Source: Lingula anatina (Eukaryota > Brachiopoda > Lingulata > Lingulida > Lingulidae). From it: DNA of 64,000 nucleotides. Position numbers and translations under genes: made by a program. The stretch's first letter is position 1. Each line of letters starts with the position of its first letter. This document shows positions 1-13,300 of this stretch, piece by piece. The stretch is taken from assembly GCF_001039355.2 (NCBI RefSeq), contig NW_019775972.1, forward strand, positions 1-64,000. Reading direction: 5' to 3'. The notes under the pieces were generated by a model. That model was not told the origin of the DNA, ran no database searches, and saw only the letters and a program-made list of their open reading frames with translations.

Positions 1-1092
1 AAAAATAATTTCTAAAAACAGTTATATATAGTGCATAAAGTGCATGTACAAATATTAATAGCTTGTGACAAATAAAAATATTTAAGGAAAAACAATTGCA
101 ATACTGGAATGAAGATGAAACAAATTATAATGTGAAAAAGGAAAGCAAAAAAGCTTTGATAATCGGTATATTGCACACATTCAGCTTTAATGTGATTATC
201 CCACAAAAAAGCCTTACAATTGTTTTAATGAAAGGGGAATACTAAAATCTAAGAATTAACCTTGCAAAGTAAAGACAAGTTTTTTTTTTTTTTTTTTTGA
301 CACTTTATGGAAACTTATAATTTCCCCCTAAGGAAATCTGTGATTCATACTTTAAGCCACCTTCATATAATTTAAGAATAAAACAATATATATGTACCTC
401 AAGAAGGTCAAATTAAATAAAAGATATTTTTTAATACTCATACATTTACTTAAACATATAATTTGCAAAAAATTGAAAAATGGAATTGGAGTGGTTTGAG
501 GTATATGTTGAATTGCACTGATAATTATCATACTTGAGATTATTTCTCATCACATCAGTATGATACAATCATATTATGAATGTTCAATTTTTGATCACAC
601 AAAACAGTCTGGTATATAAAAGATGCTTCACTGTTATAATAAAAATGATATACATATGTGCTTTTCCAACTAGACAAGATGATATTAAAGGTATTCTATA
701 TGAGTTTTACCAGCCAAAATGAGGGGGAGGGTGTCCTACTTAAGAATCATTGCTTGGTTGCCCTGCACTTGGTTTTTATCTTCCATTTTGATTATTTGTT
801 ATAGTTTTAAATGATCAGCCAGTCATTTAGAAGACTGTGTCTTCCCGTATATTTCAGTTTTTAAGGTCTGAATTGAGAAAAAGCATTAGCTTTGCAGGGC
901 CTGTAGGCATAGTAAGTATCACTATGGAAAACTCTTAAACATGCAGTGTACCTTAAACTTATATCAGATAAGAAAAAAAAGTCCACTTTCATCAAATAGT
1001 CAAAACACCAAAACAGCGCATATAATTAAAATTCAGTGCACAATTAGGTGTTTTCATATTTCATATTATATTCATACAGGACAATAAATAAG
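1..1092. other. AT-rich 3' flank of the asparaginase gene
   Basis: No coding region is supported here. It probably contains the 3' UTR of the minus-strand gene. I see no canonical AATAAA on the minus strand; two ATTAAA-type variants occur near 186 and 223. A 19-base T run lies at 280-298. Confidence 0.5.
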
Positions 1093-1283
1093 TTAAGTGT
1101 CAGTGGAAGTGCTTGTGCTAACAATTGGCTTCACAGCGTCAAGGATCAGCTTGGAGATTTTTCTGTGTCCTTTAGCAGTTGCCTCCTTGAGTGGAGTATA
1201 TCCAAACCTATCTTCTGCTGTGACACTCACCCCTTGTACTAACAGAAACTCCACTGAATCCTGATGTCCATGAGAAGCTGCCC
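1093..1283 (-). CDS. ASPG: Last asparaginase exon, ankyrin repeat
   Basis: The open frame reads [20 protein letters not shown], then [20 protein letters not shown] and a helix [10 protein letters not shown], ending TSTSTDT and TAA at 1095-1093. The GHxxxVxFLLxxGxxVxxxDxxGxTPLxxAxxxGH spacing is the ankyrin consensus. The acceptor lies within GGGGAG|GGGCAG, so its exact position is ambiguous. Confidence 0.7.
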
Positions 1284-3854
1284 CTCCCCAAAAAATTACC
1301 CAATAATTGTTTTAAAAAAATCAAATGTCATATATGACAAAAAATCAAAATGGACATCAAAAGGGTTGCTGGTCTCGGTGTCCATGTTCACTTAGTTACA
1401 CAGAAAAGAAAAGTATACCAGTATATTAAGAGTTTTTAACAGTACGGTCTGGTTTTCCTTACAACATGTAGTGCAGTTCTTCTGTCATAGTTGTCCTGGC
1501 TTAGATTAGTACCACATAAACCCACCCAATTCACCACGGAGGTTCTCAGATAACTTCTAAAAATCAAAAAACAAACAAACTCTAAATGTACCATCACAAT
1601 ATAGACATTACTCAAAATATATAATATGCGACAACCCTTCCTGGCTAGGAGTATCTTGATAAAGCCTTTTGTTCTATATTTTTATATGTTCTACTAAATA
1701 AATGCATTGCTTCACCTTTCAAAAAGATTCCCTGAATGCTCATCCTCACTGTACAAATACTCTCAATCAAACTGGAATAGTTGTTGCTATGACAACAGGG
1801 ATGCCCCTTTAAACCCTTTCTTCCTTTAGCAGATGCAATAATATCTGACTCACAATTAAAATTTTATAAAGTCTTTTATATAATAAGTCTTTTAAATAAT
1901 AATAATAATAGTATAATACATTCCTCTTACCTCCTTCTTGTCCTCGAAATTCCAGTCTTCTTTTCCTATGACAAAGGCCAGCTTGGCCAGTGCAGCCTCA
2001 GGGGTCATGTCAGAGCCTTGGATCACACCTGCATCAGTCAAAGCCTGGAAATATCAAATACAAATCACAGGTCAATAACTAACAAATCTATTAGTGTATT
2101 AGGCATATATGCAAACTAATAAAATCTAAAACAATCGTTTTCCTTTAATTTTTGCAATAGAATTGGGTATTCTCAAAATACATAAGCAGGACATTTTACC
2201 ACACTTAAAGGGATAATAACTCTTCGTATGAGATCTATATTTCACAATAAAAACATTGTGAAGAACTCAAAGAAATATAATATATTCTGTTTTTACCACA
2301 AAAACGGCAGTTATAGCTATTATTCTGATATCTGAGCTTGTCTTCAGACCACGTGACCTCCATTTAATTGCTATACTCTGTTATAATCTCTTAGGAGATT
2401 ATAACAAAAAAACTTTTTAGAAAAAAAATCAGGGACTAACTTTGAATGTAAAAATGGATTCATTAACCATTGGTAAATATGGGAAAATTGTTGTTTACCC
2501 CAGGAAAATTAATTTTTTGGCCAAAATAAAGAGTTATTATCCCTTTAACTAAGCCACAAGCTGTATGGGTGTAAAATAAAAATTAATAAATAAATAAAGC
2601 ATTTTCAAGAGTATTTCTCTTGGTTATTAGCAAACCTTTCCTGTGGCATAACCTGGGTTAACAGAGCCTCTGTGACACTGGGTGATGTTAAGCAGCAGCA
2701 CTTCTCTTTTCGTGGCCTCTGAGAACACTTGCATTAAGTCCTCTCTGGAATCTGGAGCATTTCCTGCCCCATAGGATTCCAGGACCATTCCCTTGAGTGG
2801 AGGTGCCAAAAACTGGCGAACCTATAATAATAATAATAATAATATTAAAATAATAATTATAATAAACTTTATCAATAAAAATACTCAAACTTTTTATCAA
2901 AATCTGAAAAATTACTATGAAACTGGACATCTTTGGACCTATAGAATTGATTTGGCTTTCATGAATTGGCCATACATGAATAATGACCTCCATAAGTTAA
3001 CATTTAGTGAAAATCTTATTTTATTGTCCATATAATTTTAAATATGAAATACAGTGGATATTCACTATTTGATTCATTTTCAGTATTTTTTCATGATCTT
3101 AACCCAATACAATATTTAAACTTTCAAACCTGCCTAAAAACAACTTATTCAACTAACCATAGCGGTGGTTATACTGGGAAAAAGACGGAGTATTCCCACA
3201 CTAGGACAAAGGTCAGTATACAGGGTACATTCTTGAGTGGTGTTGCTGGGAAAAATCTCATCCCTATGCACTGTGAATAAACAGTAAACATATAAAATCA
3301 AGGGAAACTTGAAATACATATATTGGACCTTATGAATCATATTATAGGGTACAAACCTAAAATAGAAAGTCAATCTAGGACAAGAGCCAAAGTTGTTATA
3401 AACAATTTATTATAAAAAAGAAATTTGAAGAAATGCTTTTCACTCTAATACTTTGAAATGCACATTATTATAAGTTTTAAATATCATACCATGAATCTTA
3501 GTCTCTAAAACAGCAAGGGGAGGAAAGTTTGGGGAATGGAATGCATCAAAACTGCTACTATTATATTTGGTTGAACGGTTTCCTCGAAGAAGCTTATTGT
3601 TGAATAATATCATTACCTAGAAATTAAAAAAAAACTATAGAATCAAGATCTGGATAAAGTATGTTCTTTGTTCACAAAGAAACTTTGGTTTTCATTCATT
3701 TCAATGTAGTAAATTGAATGCTTTAAAAGCTGCTTAATGAAAAAGATCAATATTTGCAATCTCATACTGACTTTATACCTTTTAAGTGTAAAATATACTG
3801 AATGTGAAATTTAACTTATAGGTGCTTTTTTACCAATAAAAAGACTTTGTGCAG

Positions 3855-3889
<35 letters not shown>

Positions 3890-6800
3890 GGAATGTGTTA
3901 CCTCTGCAATGTCAGAGTTTCCAGCCATAATGAGAGCACCAAGAAGATTATCTCTGCCGTCACTACGAGTCTCAAAGATGGGAATCTGAATAAATAAGCA
4001 AACAACATTTGGCAGTAAGCCACATGCTGAAAATTTTTATCCCTGCCATGCATATACCTGTATTTCAAAGCATTAAAAAAATGTTAAGCTTTTATTGGCA
4101 ATTGATCTTGTTTAATGTAATATATATTTGTTGTTTGTGTACACTATATAAAAATGTTTGAAAATGTCCCTGCTTAATTTTCTCACACAAAAAAGCATAG
4201 TTATTCAAGGATAAAAATCCAATATCTAGACTTACCAACTTATGTAGTAACTGATATTCTGCACAATTTAACCAAATGGCGGGTTTGTTTTCATCAGTAA
4301 TTATACTGTTAGTATGATCTAGTATCTACAACATATCTAGAACTTTACTGTTTCTGACATCAAGAGTACAGCCTTTCATGTAAGGTGATGATATCTATGA
4401 AGTGTACATTATTTGAGCCCACGTGTGGGGAAGGGTCATTTCTATCATGTTCTAATGTGAGTTCACACATATCATCTTTAAATATTTTTAATGCCTTAAT
4501 AATGAGAACAAAACTTACCTGTGAGCCAGTAAGAATGATAGGTTTTCCCAGATTCTCAAACATGAAAGACAAAGCTGATGCTGTGTAGGCCATAGTATCT
4601 GTCCCATGAAGTATAACAAACCCATCAAAACCCTCATAGTAAGTCTGAATGGAAAAAAATATCATGCTAACTTTACAGAAAAAAAATGTATTAAAAATGT
4701 CACTTTTTCTAACACTGAAAGGACTCAAAAAGAAGCAGCTGCACTGGACTCTGAGATTTACCTTAATGTCTTTGGCAATCCTAGCCCAGTCTTCCATGGT
4801 CATATTGCAGGAATCCAGCAGGGGCTCATACTCATACACACAGTAGATCACATTTTTCTTTTCCTCTCTTAAACTGAAAAATAAATTATGCAGATTATTT
4901 ATTTTGCTTTGTTTTGTTTATATAGTGTGTATAATGCCTTAATTGATACTCTACATAACTACTGTATTATCTATTTTCGCAAAACGTGTTAAAAGATGGT
5001 TTGTCTCTTATTTAACTTTGAAAAGTGAATACTGTCATGGGGTCAAATTGAATGTTTTTTTTTATAATTCTTCATTAAATGCTTGATTCCAAACCTTGGA
5101 AATAAAACACTTTTTATAAATTAAATGAGCCTTTATATTTTCCTAAATCTTAAAAAGGTTTTTAATGTAACCCGAGTGGGGCACGCCACTGCTGAAATGA
5201 ATTACTCACGGCATACACAATGGTGACTGCATCCATGGGGTTGGTGTTTGACCTCCAAAACAGATACTGTGGTTATCTAAGTACTCCTGGTCATGGAATA
5301 TTGATAATTTCCTTAACTCATTCACAAGAAAGTTTGGTTCTGGGGTATAAACTATAAACAAAATATAATACCATATCAATTAAGTTATTTACTAATGCTA
5401 AATTACATACAAAAAGAGCCATTAATGTAATCAAATGCAAGGATGAGGTGTGATTATGACATAAACGCAGACTTTACGAAAGGCGTCGGACATGCCTGAC
5501 AAATTTCGTATAGGTCTAATAAAAAAAAACCTGTATGGTCGGTCCTTATATCCGGCGAGCTTTCAAGCTGACTCGGAATGTGTAAATCTAAGGAATACAT
5601 TGTTGTTTCTTTTCTTGACGATATATTTTACTCCCTTCAAAAATCCCGGGGAGTTCCCAGCTAATTATTAATACAAAATTTACTGACCTCAGTTTTACTT
5701 ACAAATACTATTTTATGACTGGCTGAGGTTGGGGGATTCCTGTATGACGTAACTGATAGTTTCGTTTTCGTGTTTAATATCCTTACATGACAAAATGACC
5801 GCAACACATGTGCTCCTGCTTTTTGCGTTTTTTAAGGACTTGATGCCCTGTTTCTTCATTATCAGTTGTTATCAGTATTGTACTCATGGCTAAAGTCTTT
5901 TGTTTAGAAAAAATGACATCGTTGAACTTGAAATATTTCGTCGGTGCATAGCGCGGCAAAAATGAAATCGAAGTTAGGAAGGGAAACGGGTTGACCGGAA
6001 CTGTAGTAAAATTGGATTTAAAGGTAGGCTCTGGCTAACTTATAATCCAGGAGAGAGGAAATAATTGTGCACACAGTGTCAGGAGTACTAATAAAAGTCA
6101 ACATTATGATCATGATTATAACAGATAATCTGCAATGGTGATTTCAGCTTAATTATTAGCCCAGAAAATAAACGCTTTCTTACAATCTGTCACAAATGAC
6201 TTTGTGCCACTTGAACCGAAACACGTAGAAGCAGCAAACCCTGTACCAGCCACATATATCATCACAAAAGAAGATGCCTTGCTCCAAGTAAACGTACACA
6301 AGTCTACAGGTCCCGACGAAATCCCCAACTGGATCCTACATGACCTAGCAGGGTACCTAGTCGCCCCAGTATGTACCGGTGTGGCATCAATTGTTCGGAG
6401 CGTGAACCATCCGTTTTGCTCATGCGCACAAAGCGCAGGCAAATCTGAGAGACTTCCGGCGTGTACGGTCCGTCTCTAGTGTAGTGCCAAATGCAGGGTA
6501 GAACCGGCCCGATAGCTCAGGCGGTAGAGCACTCGCCCTGTTAACGAGTTTGGTCCCTTATCTGGCAGGTGATTTTTCTACACACTCCAAAAAGGCGCTA
6601 CACTATAGACTTTAATAAATATACACTGTTGAGAACATACTGCATATTCAAACATAATCTTTAGAAATATTAATATCTTATAGTTGTTCACCTCCACTGC
6701 GATTTCTCTCAGGTGGCCATATCAACACACTAGCCAGTAAAATCAATACAATAATACATGTAGTAGGCCAACAGCTGAATAACGACAGCCCGTCCACGGT

Positions 6801-9800
6801 AGTTTCATCCAAGCGTCGAAGTGTAATTTGACGCTAATTCTCTATCAAAATTATCAATTAAAATGTCTGTATTAACACATGAATTTTACCTAGAAATATC
6901 CTCACTATAGTAAATATATAATGAGGTGGGAAACGATTAAGCCACGTTAATGCACAGGTGAATAACAACGGATCATTCACGGAACTATCTAAAACATTAT
7001 TGCATAACATGTACTCCGAAGGACATGAAATCCATCATTTGCTACCAGACATAAATGAAAGTTCCTATACTTTGCGCGGGTTTATAAGTACATGTACACT
7101 GTGCCAAAACTGAGGACTGTCCGATCGCCAAAATCTTTTATCCCATGGGCTTTATCAAATTTTAAGAACAGGTTTTTATGAACTTTTAATGTGTATCGAA
7201 TCATTTTAACACTTACAAGTATTGTTGTAAAGTTTTAGAATTCGAGGACGAATTCTTTTGAAGAAGGGGTGTATGTTGTAAAGCGAATGACTTACACTTT
7301 CACTAATTACAGATAACAATTAAAACGGAATCAAAAGAGTAAAAGGATAGGGAGGTAGCGCGAGGTAGCAGGATCGTTGCCCGCCTCCTCCACCACCTTT
7401 TATAGTGAAGAATACGACAGCAATCTGGAGCTTTCTAACGTTTATTCACCGACTGCCTTTTCACACAATTTCACAAGTAGGCCCTATTTAAAGGATTCTA
7501 GCCACGCATGGACATAATAAGAGAAGGACATGAAACGCTGAGCTAGATCAAAGGATAATCGGCTTAACGTGAGCTCTTCGCGAAACCATGTGCGTTCGGA
7601 TCACGTGACCTCCCGTACAGGTAGCGAGCATATCGCAGTTGTCGATGACTTTTTGTGTCATTTGGGCAGGTAGTTCGCGATAACGTGAGTAAATCCTTCG
7701 GGTGGATGGGGCAATACACTTATAGAGATAAAGTATTAGTACAATTTGTTCTGACAATTTGGAAACTATGTGGGAATTTGATATGTTTGTTCATGGAGGA
7801 ATTCAAAATGCCCTATGTGGTAAAGGCAACCTTGTTTGTTGCCGTAAAATGAGCATTCAAAATTGTACAATTGTAGTGTAGTATACTTGTTTTCAGCTAT
7901 GGTCCGATTGGAAAATATTTCTAGTGTCAAACTTTTCTCTCTATGTGAGAAATTAGCCTGAGACGCGGCAATAATGAAACCTTCAATCGTGTCTTGAATT
8001 AAAATGACGCAATTCCTCTCCGATTTATTCAACTCGCTGACATATTTTTTACGTACCGTTTAGATAAAGGTGGCATTTACACTGCTGTGTACTATATGTA
8101 TAGGTTTATGTTACTTGCTCATGTGAACCCGAATTATGTAATGATAATCAATATTTTTAACTTTCAATATGGGCTCTCGTTGCAATAGGGCAACACACAC
8201 GCATTCTTGACGCACAAAAACGCACCTGGGGGCCTTTTAATATTCTTTTATCAAAGTTGGCATTAACACTGCTCTGAAGTATATATAATTTTACACATTA
8301 CCGGCTACAATCTGCTCCAGTCTGAGAATGATAATTATTATTTTTTTAACTTTCAATATGGGCTCTCATTGCAATACGGCACCACAAACACATTCGTTAC
8401 GCACAAAGACGCACCTGTGGGCCTTTTAATATTCTTTTATCAAAGTTGACATTAACACTGCTCTGAAGTATATATATATTTACACATTACCGCCGATGGT
8501 CTGCTCCAGTTTGAGAATGATAATTAATACTTTTTCATTTTTAAATTGGAGTCCCTAAACAGCATAGAGACGATGGACAAAGACCCTCATTGGTCTTTTA
8601 ATTAAAGTATAAATGTGGTCATGTACACATGCAAACTTCATGATTATATTTAGCCTACTTGGGTAATGGTCGTTTTAAAGGTACATACGAACCGAGCATC
8701 GGTGGATCGTGGATTCCCAGTAACACATGTAAACCACTTCTACTAGATTCTTATGTGACTCAAATAAATTTGACATGCCAAGGGATAAACTGAATAGATC
8801 ACTCGATCAGCCATAAAAGACCTTTAGACTGCTCCTTTCTTTAAATTTATGGTTGTAAATTTAACCTACTTCCGTGACCTACTTCCCTGCCCCATTGACA
8901 TACAGCTTAGAATGCCAGCAGAAAAATCTGTTCAAACATCATTTTCGGGTAAAATTAAACAATGCCTTTTGGTAATTCTCTTAGTTATGCTATTTAAAAC
9001 TATATGCTGGCATTTGGTAGGTTTTTGTGACAAAAAATTGACTTTGTATGCATCTTTAATGAGGTAACAGGAAAAGATACTGAAAACCCGAAACAAATTT
9101 CCACGTGTTGGCGCAAGTCTATGTGCTAGCAACTGCAAGATGGAGGCAATGCTGTATCATAGCAACCACGAGGGACCGCGAGAAATTGCGTTATCCGTGC
9201 AATAGAACAAAAGAATTTCAATGAGGCACAGCGCGCGCTACCTTGATAATAAGTCGTTCAGGCTCCCGTGGAGCTATCAAAACAGCTTATCTGAGACAAT
9301 GGGCGAATGTTTACCCGAACGCACATAGCTTCAAAGGAAGATGACGCGTTTCATGTCCTTTCATATTTAGGTCCAAGGCAAAAATGAAGCAACAGATCTG
9401 GGTCACGTGGTACTTTGACGACAAAGACGATAAAGGTCTTTGAGACTCAGCTGAGCTGCATGCTGAATACAGACAGAGAAGTTTAGGAAAGTTGAGTTGA
9501 AATGGGTTGGACAATTTTCGTTATGCTTCATTGTGTTGCCGTGGGATTCACCAAAAAATCAGCACTCGTTGACAATCTTTCTTTGTCTGTGACTGTCTTC
9601 CGTGACTTATTTACTTCGGTGATGTCATGGACATAAAATGAGCATTCAAAATTGTACAATTGTAGTGTAGTATACTTGTTTTCAGCTATGATCCGATTGG
9701 AAAATATTTTTAGTGTCAAACTTTTCTCTTCATGTGAGAAATTAGCCTGAGACGCGACAATAATGAAACCTTCAATCGTGTCTTGAATTAAAATGACGCA

Positions 9801-10277
9801 ATTCCTCTCCGATTTTTTCAACTCGCTGACATCGTTTAAGGTCTGGTATTTTTTACGTACGGTTTAGATAAAGGTGGCGTTTACACTCCTGTGTGCTATA
9901 TGAATAGGTTTATGTTACTTGCTTAAGTGAGCCCGAATTATATAATGATAATTAATATTTTTAACATTCAATATGGGCTCTCGTTGCAATAGGGCACCAC
10001 ACACGCATTCGTGACCCACAAATACGCACCTGTGGGTCTTTTAATATTCTTTTATCAAAGTTGACATTAACACTGCTCTGAAGTATATATATATATATAT
10101 TTACACATTACCGGCTACGGTCTGCTCCAGTCTGAGAATGATAATTATTATCTTTTTAACTTTCAATATTGGCTCTCGTTGCAATGTGGCACCACACACG
10201 CATTCGTTAAGCACAAAAACGCACCTGTGGGCCTTTTAATATTCTTTTATCAAAGTTGACATTAACACTGCTCTGAA

Positions 10278-10344
<67 letters not shown>

Positions 10345-13300
10345 ACCGGCTACGGTCGTCTCCAGTTTGAGAATGATAATTAATATTTTTCATCTTTAAA
10401 TTGGAGTCCCTAAACAGCATAGAGACGATTGACAAACATCGTCATTGGTCTTTTAATTCAAGTATAAATGTGGACATGTACACATGCAAACTTCATGATT
10501 ATATTTACTTGGGTAATGGTCATAAAAGTGGATCTTGGATCTTGATCACATTTGTGATTTTAGTCTCCCATGATGTCCATGGTGATGTGATGCTCGAGAT
10601 TATGGTCGCCTCAGGTGGTTTAGATCATATGATATCAAAAGCTGACAGTCTTTCAAATTAGCCGTCATCAGTTGACAAGCTTACTAATTGCTGATGCATT
10701 TTTAATGCATGGTAGTTGACCAAGAGCTCGTTAACAATAAAACCTGTTAATTACGCACCGCTGCACTTCCCAAGCCAGGTAATAACAGGTAACTCAACTT
10801 GTCAGATTCTTGGTGGGCTTTAATATTTTTTCAATATATCTCTTTTATTTCATGGGGTGATATCTATTAGTATTTTAAAATGACGTTTAATATCGATATT
10901 TAAACATTTGAGTTCAAACACGGTCGCGAACATTAATAAAAGTGATTGCTCTCAGGGTATTCTGAAGCATGCGTATGCCCAGGCATTACTTCTGTGGAAG
11001 AAAACGTGGTTGAGGAAAAACTCGAAAAAGAGCAGTAATAAAGAAAAAAGAACTTCTGTAATAAAAAGGTTCGTTATCCTAATGCGTTTAACGAAATAAA
11101 GTGTTTTGTGCTTTGAGAATTTGTTTCTGAAGGGTATTTCAACTGAAATATTAAATAATTTAAAAGATTTATCATTTTATAATTTGAAACACAAGTTCTG
11201 CGTCTGCACGCAAAACTTTTTGCAAATTTGTGAGTTTTGTCAAACCCAAAAACATATAGCAGAACAAGGTAAAAAAAAGCATTGTTTGATGTTAGTGGCA
11301 TGTTAAAAAATCATAACTTTAATGTGTTCACTACATGTGCAGTATTTGATACGTTCTTACATGTAGTTCTTAGTTCTTAGTTCCTCCTGTCCAACGTAGG
11401 ACATTGGGCGGCAAACTTTTTCCAACTTGTCCGGTCGGCAGCGGCCTTCTCTATCTTCTCCAACCTGATGTTGCCTCTTTGCAGATCATTCTGGAAGGTT
11501 CTCCTCCAGGTTATCCTCGGTCTACCTCGTTTGCGCTTTTTAAAAGCATGTTGGGTGTAAAATGGAGAACTAGTGATAACTTAGTTCATTGTACATGTAC
11601 GTAACTTAGTACATTATGAAACCGGGAGATACCCACTTCTTTTAAGTACATAGATACGATTTTTTAATATTGATTTAAATCCGCTCTTCGAAAAATTGTA
11701 TTATAACAGCGTGCTATAAAGATCTACTGAACAAAAAAATTTGCTTGGGTAATTTGAGTACGGAATGAACTGGAGACACTTGACTTGTCATTAATTTTTC
11801 ACGAAAACATGTCAGATAATTTTATACTGTCCTTGATAGAGTAAATATTGAAAGATAATTTTAGTCAAACATTGACCGGGGAAATATCCACAAGGAGTAA
11901 AGGGCTATTGTACCAACATCTTGTTGATAATTTTACAGTGCAATTCTATTTAAATAAGCCAATTTCACAGAAATATAAGGAATTAATTGGCAAATTTAGA
12001 CTTTCATCACATATTCTAGCTGTAGAAACTGGAAGGTGCAGACACAAATAAAAATTAAGAATCGGTAAACTACGTATTTTAGATGACATCGAGGATGAAT
12101 TTCATTTTATTCTTTTAAGAATTTAAAAATGTCTTTGCTACAGAACGTTTAGGTAGAAGCACATCAAAAAATTTATAATACAAAGTAAAGTGTTTTCAAG
12201 CTAATTAAATTGTTATCACTTAACAATGTTTCACAATTAAACAACTTATGAAAGTACTTAAAATGTTCATCGGAGGTAAGATTAACGTCAGTCTGATGAG
12301 TTTTTATCATTACTACTAGTAGTTGTATTGTTGTTTTTATGACTCTAGAAGTTGTAAACTTCTCGTATGACTCCATATTTTTATTGCATTTTATTCTGAT
12401 GAGCCGTAGGGCGCAAGGGTTTAATAAATTGAATTTCACAAATAACATGGACCTCATATCGAATGATCAAAAGTACCCTCAAGTCATTCAAATACAGTAT
12501 ATTTATACTAGTTGGGATAACCATAATTAAATGCTAGTTAAAGAAGTGAATAGACGGCAAAATGGCTTCACTCGGCTTTACGGGTAAGATGCCTCTGGTA
12601 AGAGATTTGAATGAGTATGAACTTTTAACAGGAGTCAGAAAAGTCATCTTACAGGTAGACAATGCAGCTCAGTTTGATAGGCTCTCTCCTCCGGTGGCAC
12701 GATTGTCGTCATCGGACCACGTGACCACGTACCTCATTCACTCCCAGGCCCAGCAAAGAGGACGTTTTTTAAAGCCCAAAATTTACAAAATAAGCTTTTA
12801 ACTTGTCTATTTGGACAAAGATATCGTTAGTTGCCCATTGATCATGCATTTTCTTGTTTTCTTTCCATTGTCTTTGCGTGATTACAAAATATTTTCCATT
12901 CGCACGTTGCAAGTCACCATGAAACATTTCCTTATTAGGTAATCCTAATGCTAATCCTAATACTTGAATCATATCCAAAACTCAGTTATCATGTGATAAA
13001 CAGATGATCGAAATTAAAATATATTATGAAATTAACCAATCACATGAACTGTTACTGACTTTGACCTTTTCCATCTTTTTCTGACACTAAAAATGTTCTA
13101 CACTTGTTGACTCTTGATGAAACTTAACTTACACTCAATAACTCAATAACTCCCTATCCTTTTACTCTTTTGATTCCGTTTTAATTGTTATCTGTAATTA
13201 GTGAAAGTGTAAATCTTTCGCTTTACAACAGTATACTTTAAGATTGTGCATTTCACCACCATTTATTTTTTATTGTAAAATCCAACTTTTTAAGTTGCAA

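Noticed and set aside
6501-6573. Functional tRNA gene
   Set aside because: The acceptor stem does not close and the T-arm/B-box is degenerate, so only a SINE head is supported.
7766-9821. Paired 88- and 97-codon minus-strand ORFs ([18 protein letters not shown] and [18 protein letters not shown])
   Set aside because: They are the same frame in the two copies of the 0.85 kb block; similarity comes from DNA duplication, and substitutions do not favour silent sites by eye.
11848-12051. Host gene encoded by the two 67-codon ORFs at 11848 and 15560
   Set aside because: The [15 protein letters not shown] and downstream IEDEFHF pattern marks the end of a retroelement reverse transcriptase, and both copies share the same frame break.
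12562-12801. 79-codon plus-strand ORF starting [20 protein letters not shown]
   Set aside because: The duplicate copy at 16279 has a stop (GAGTAAG) in the same frame and indels, and I recognise no family.
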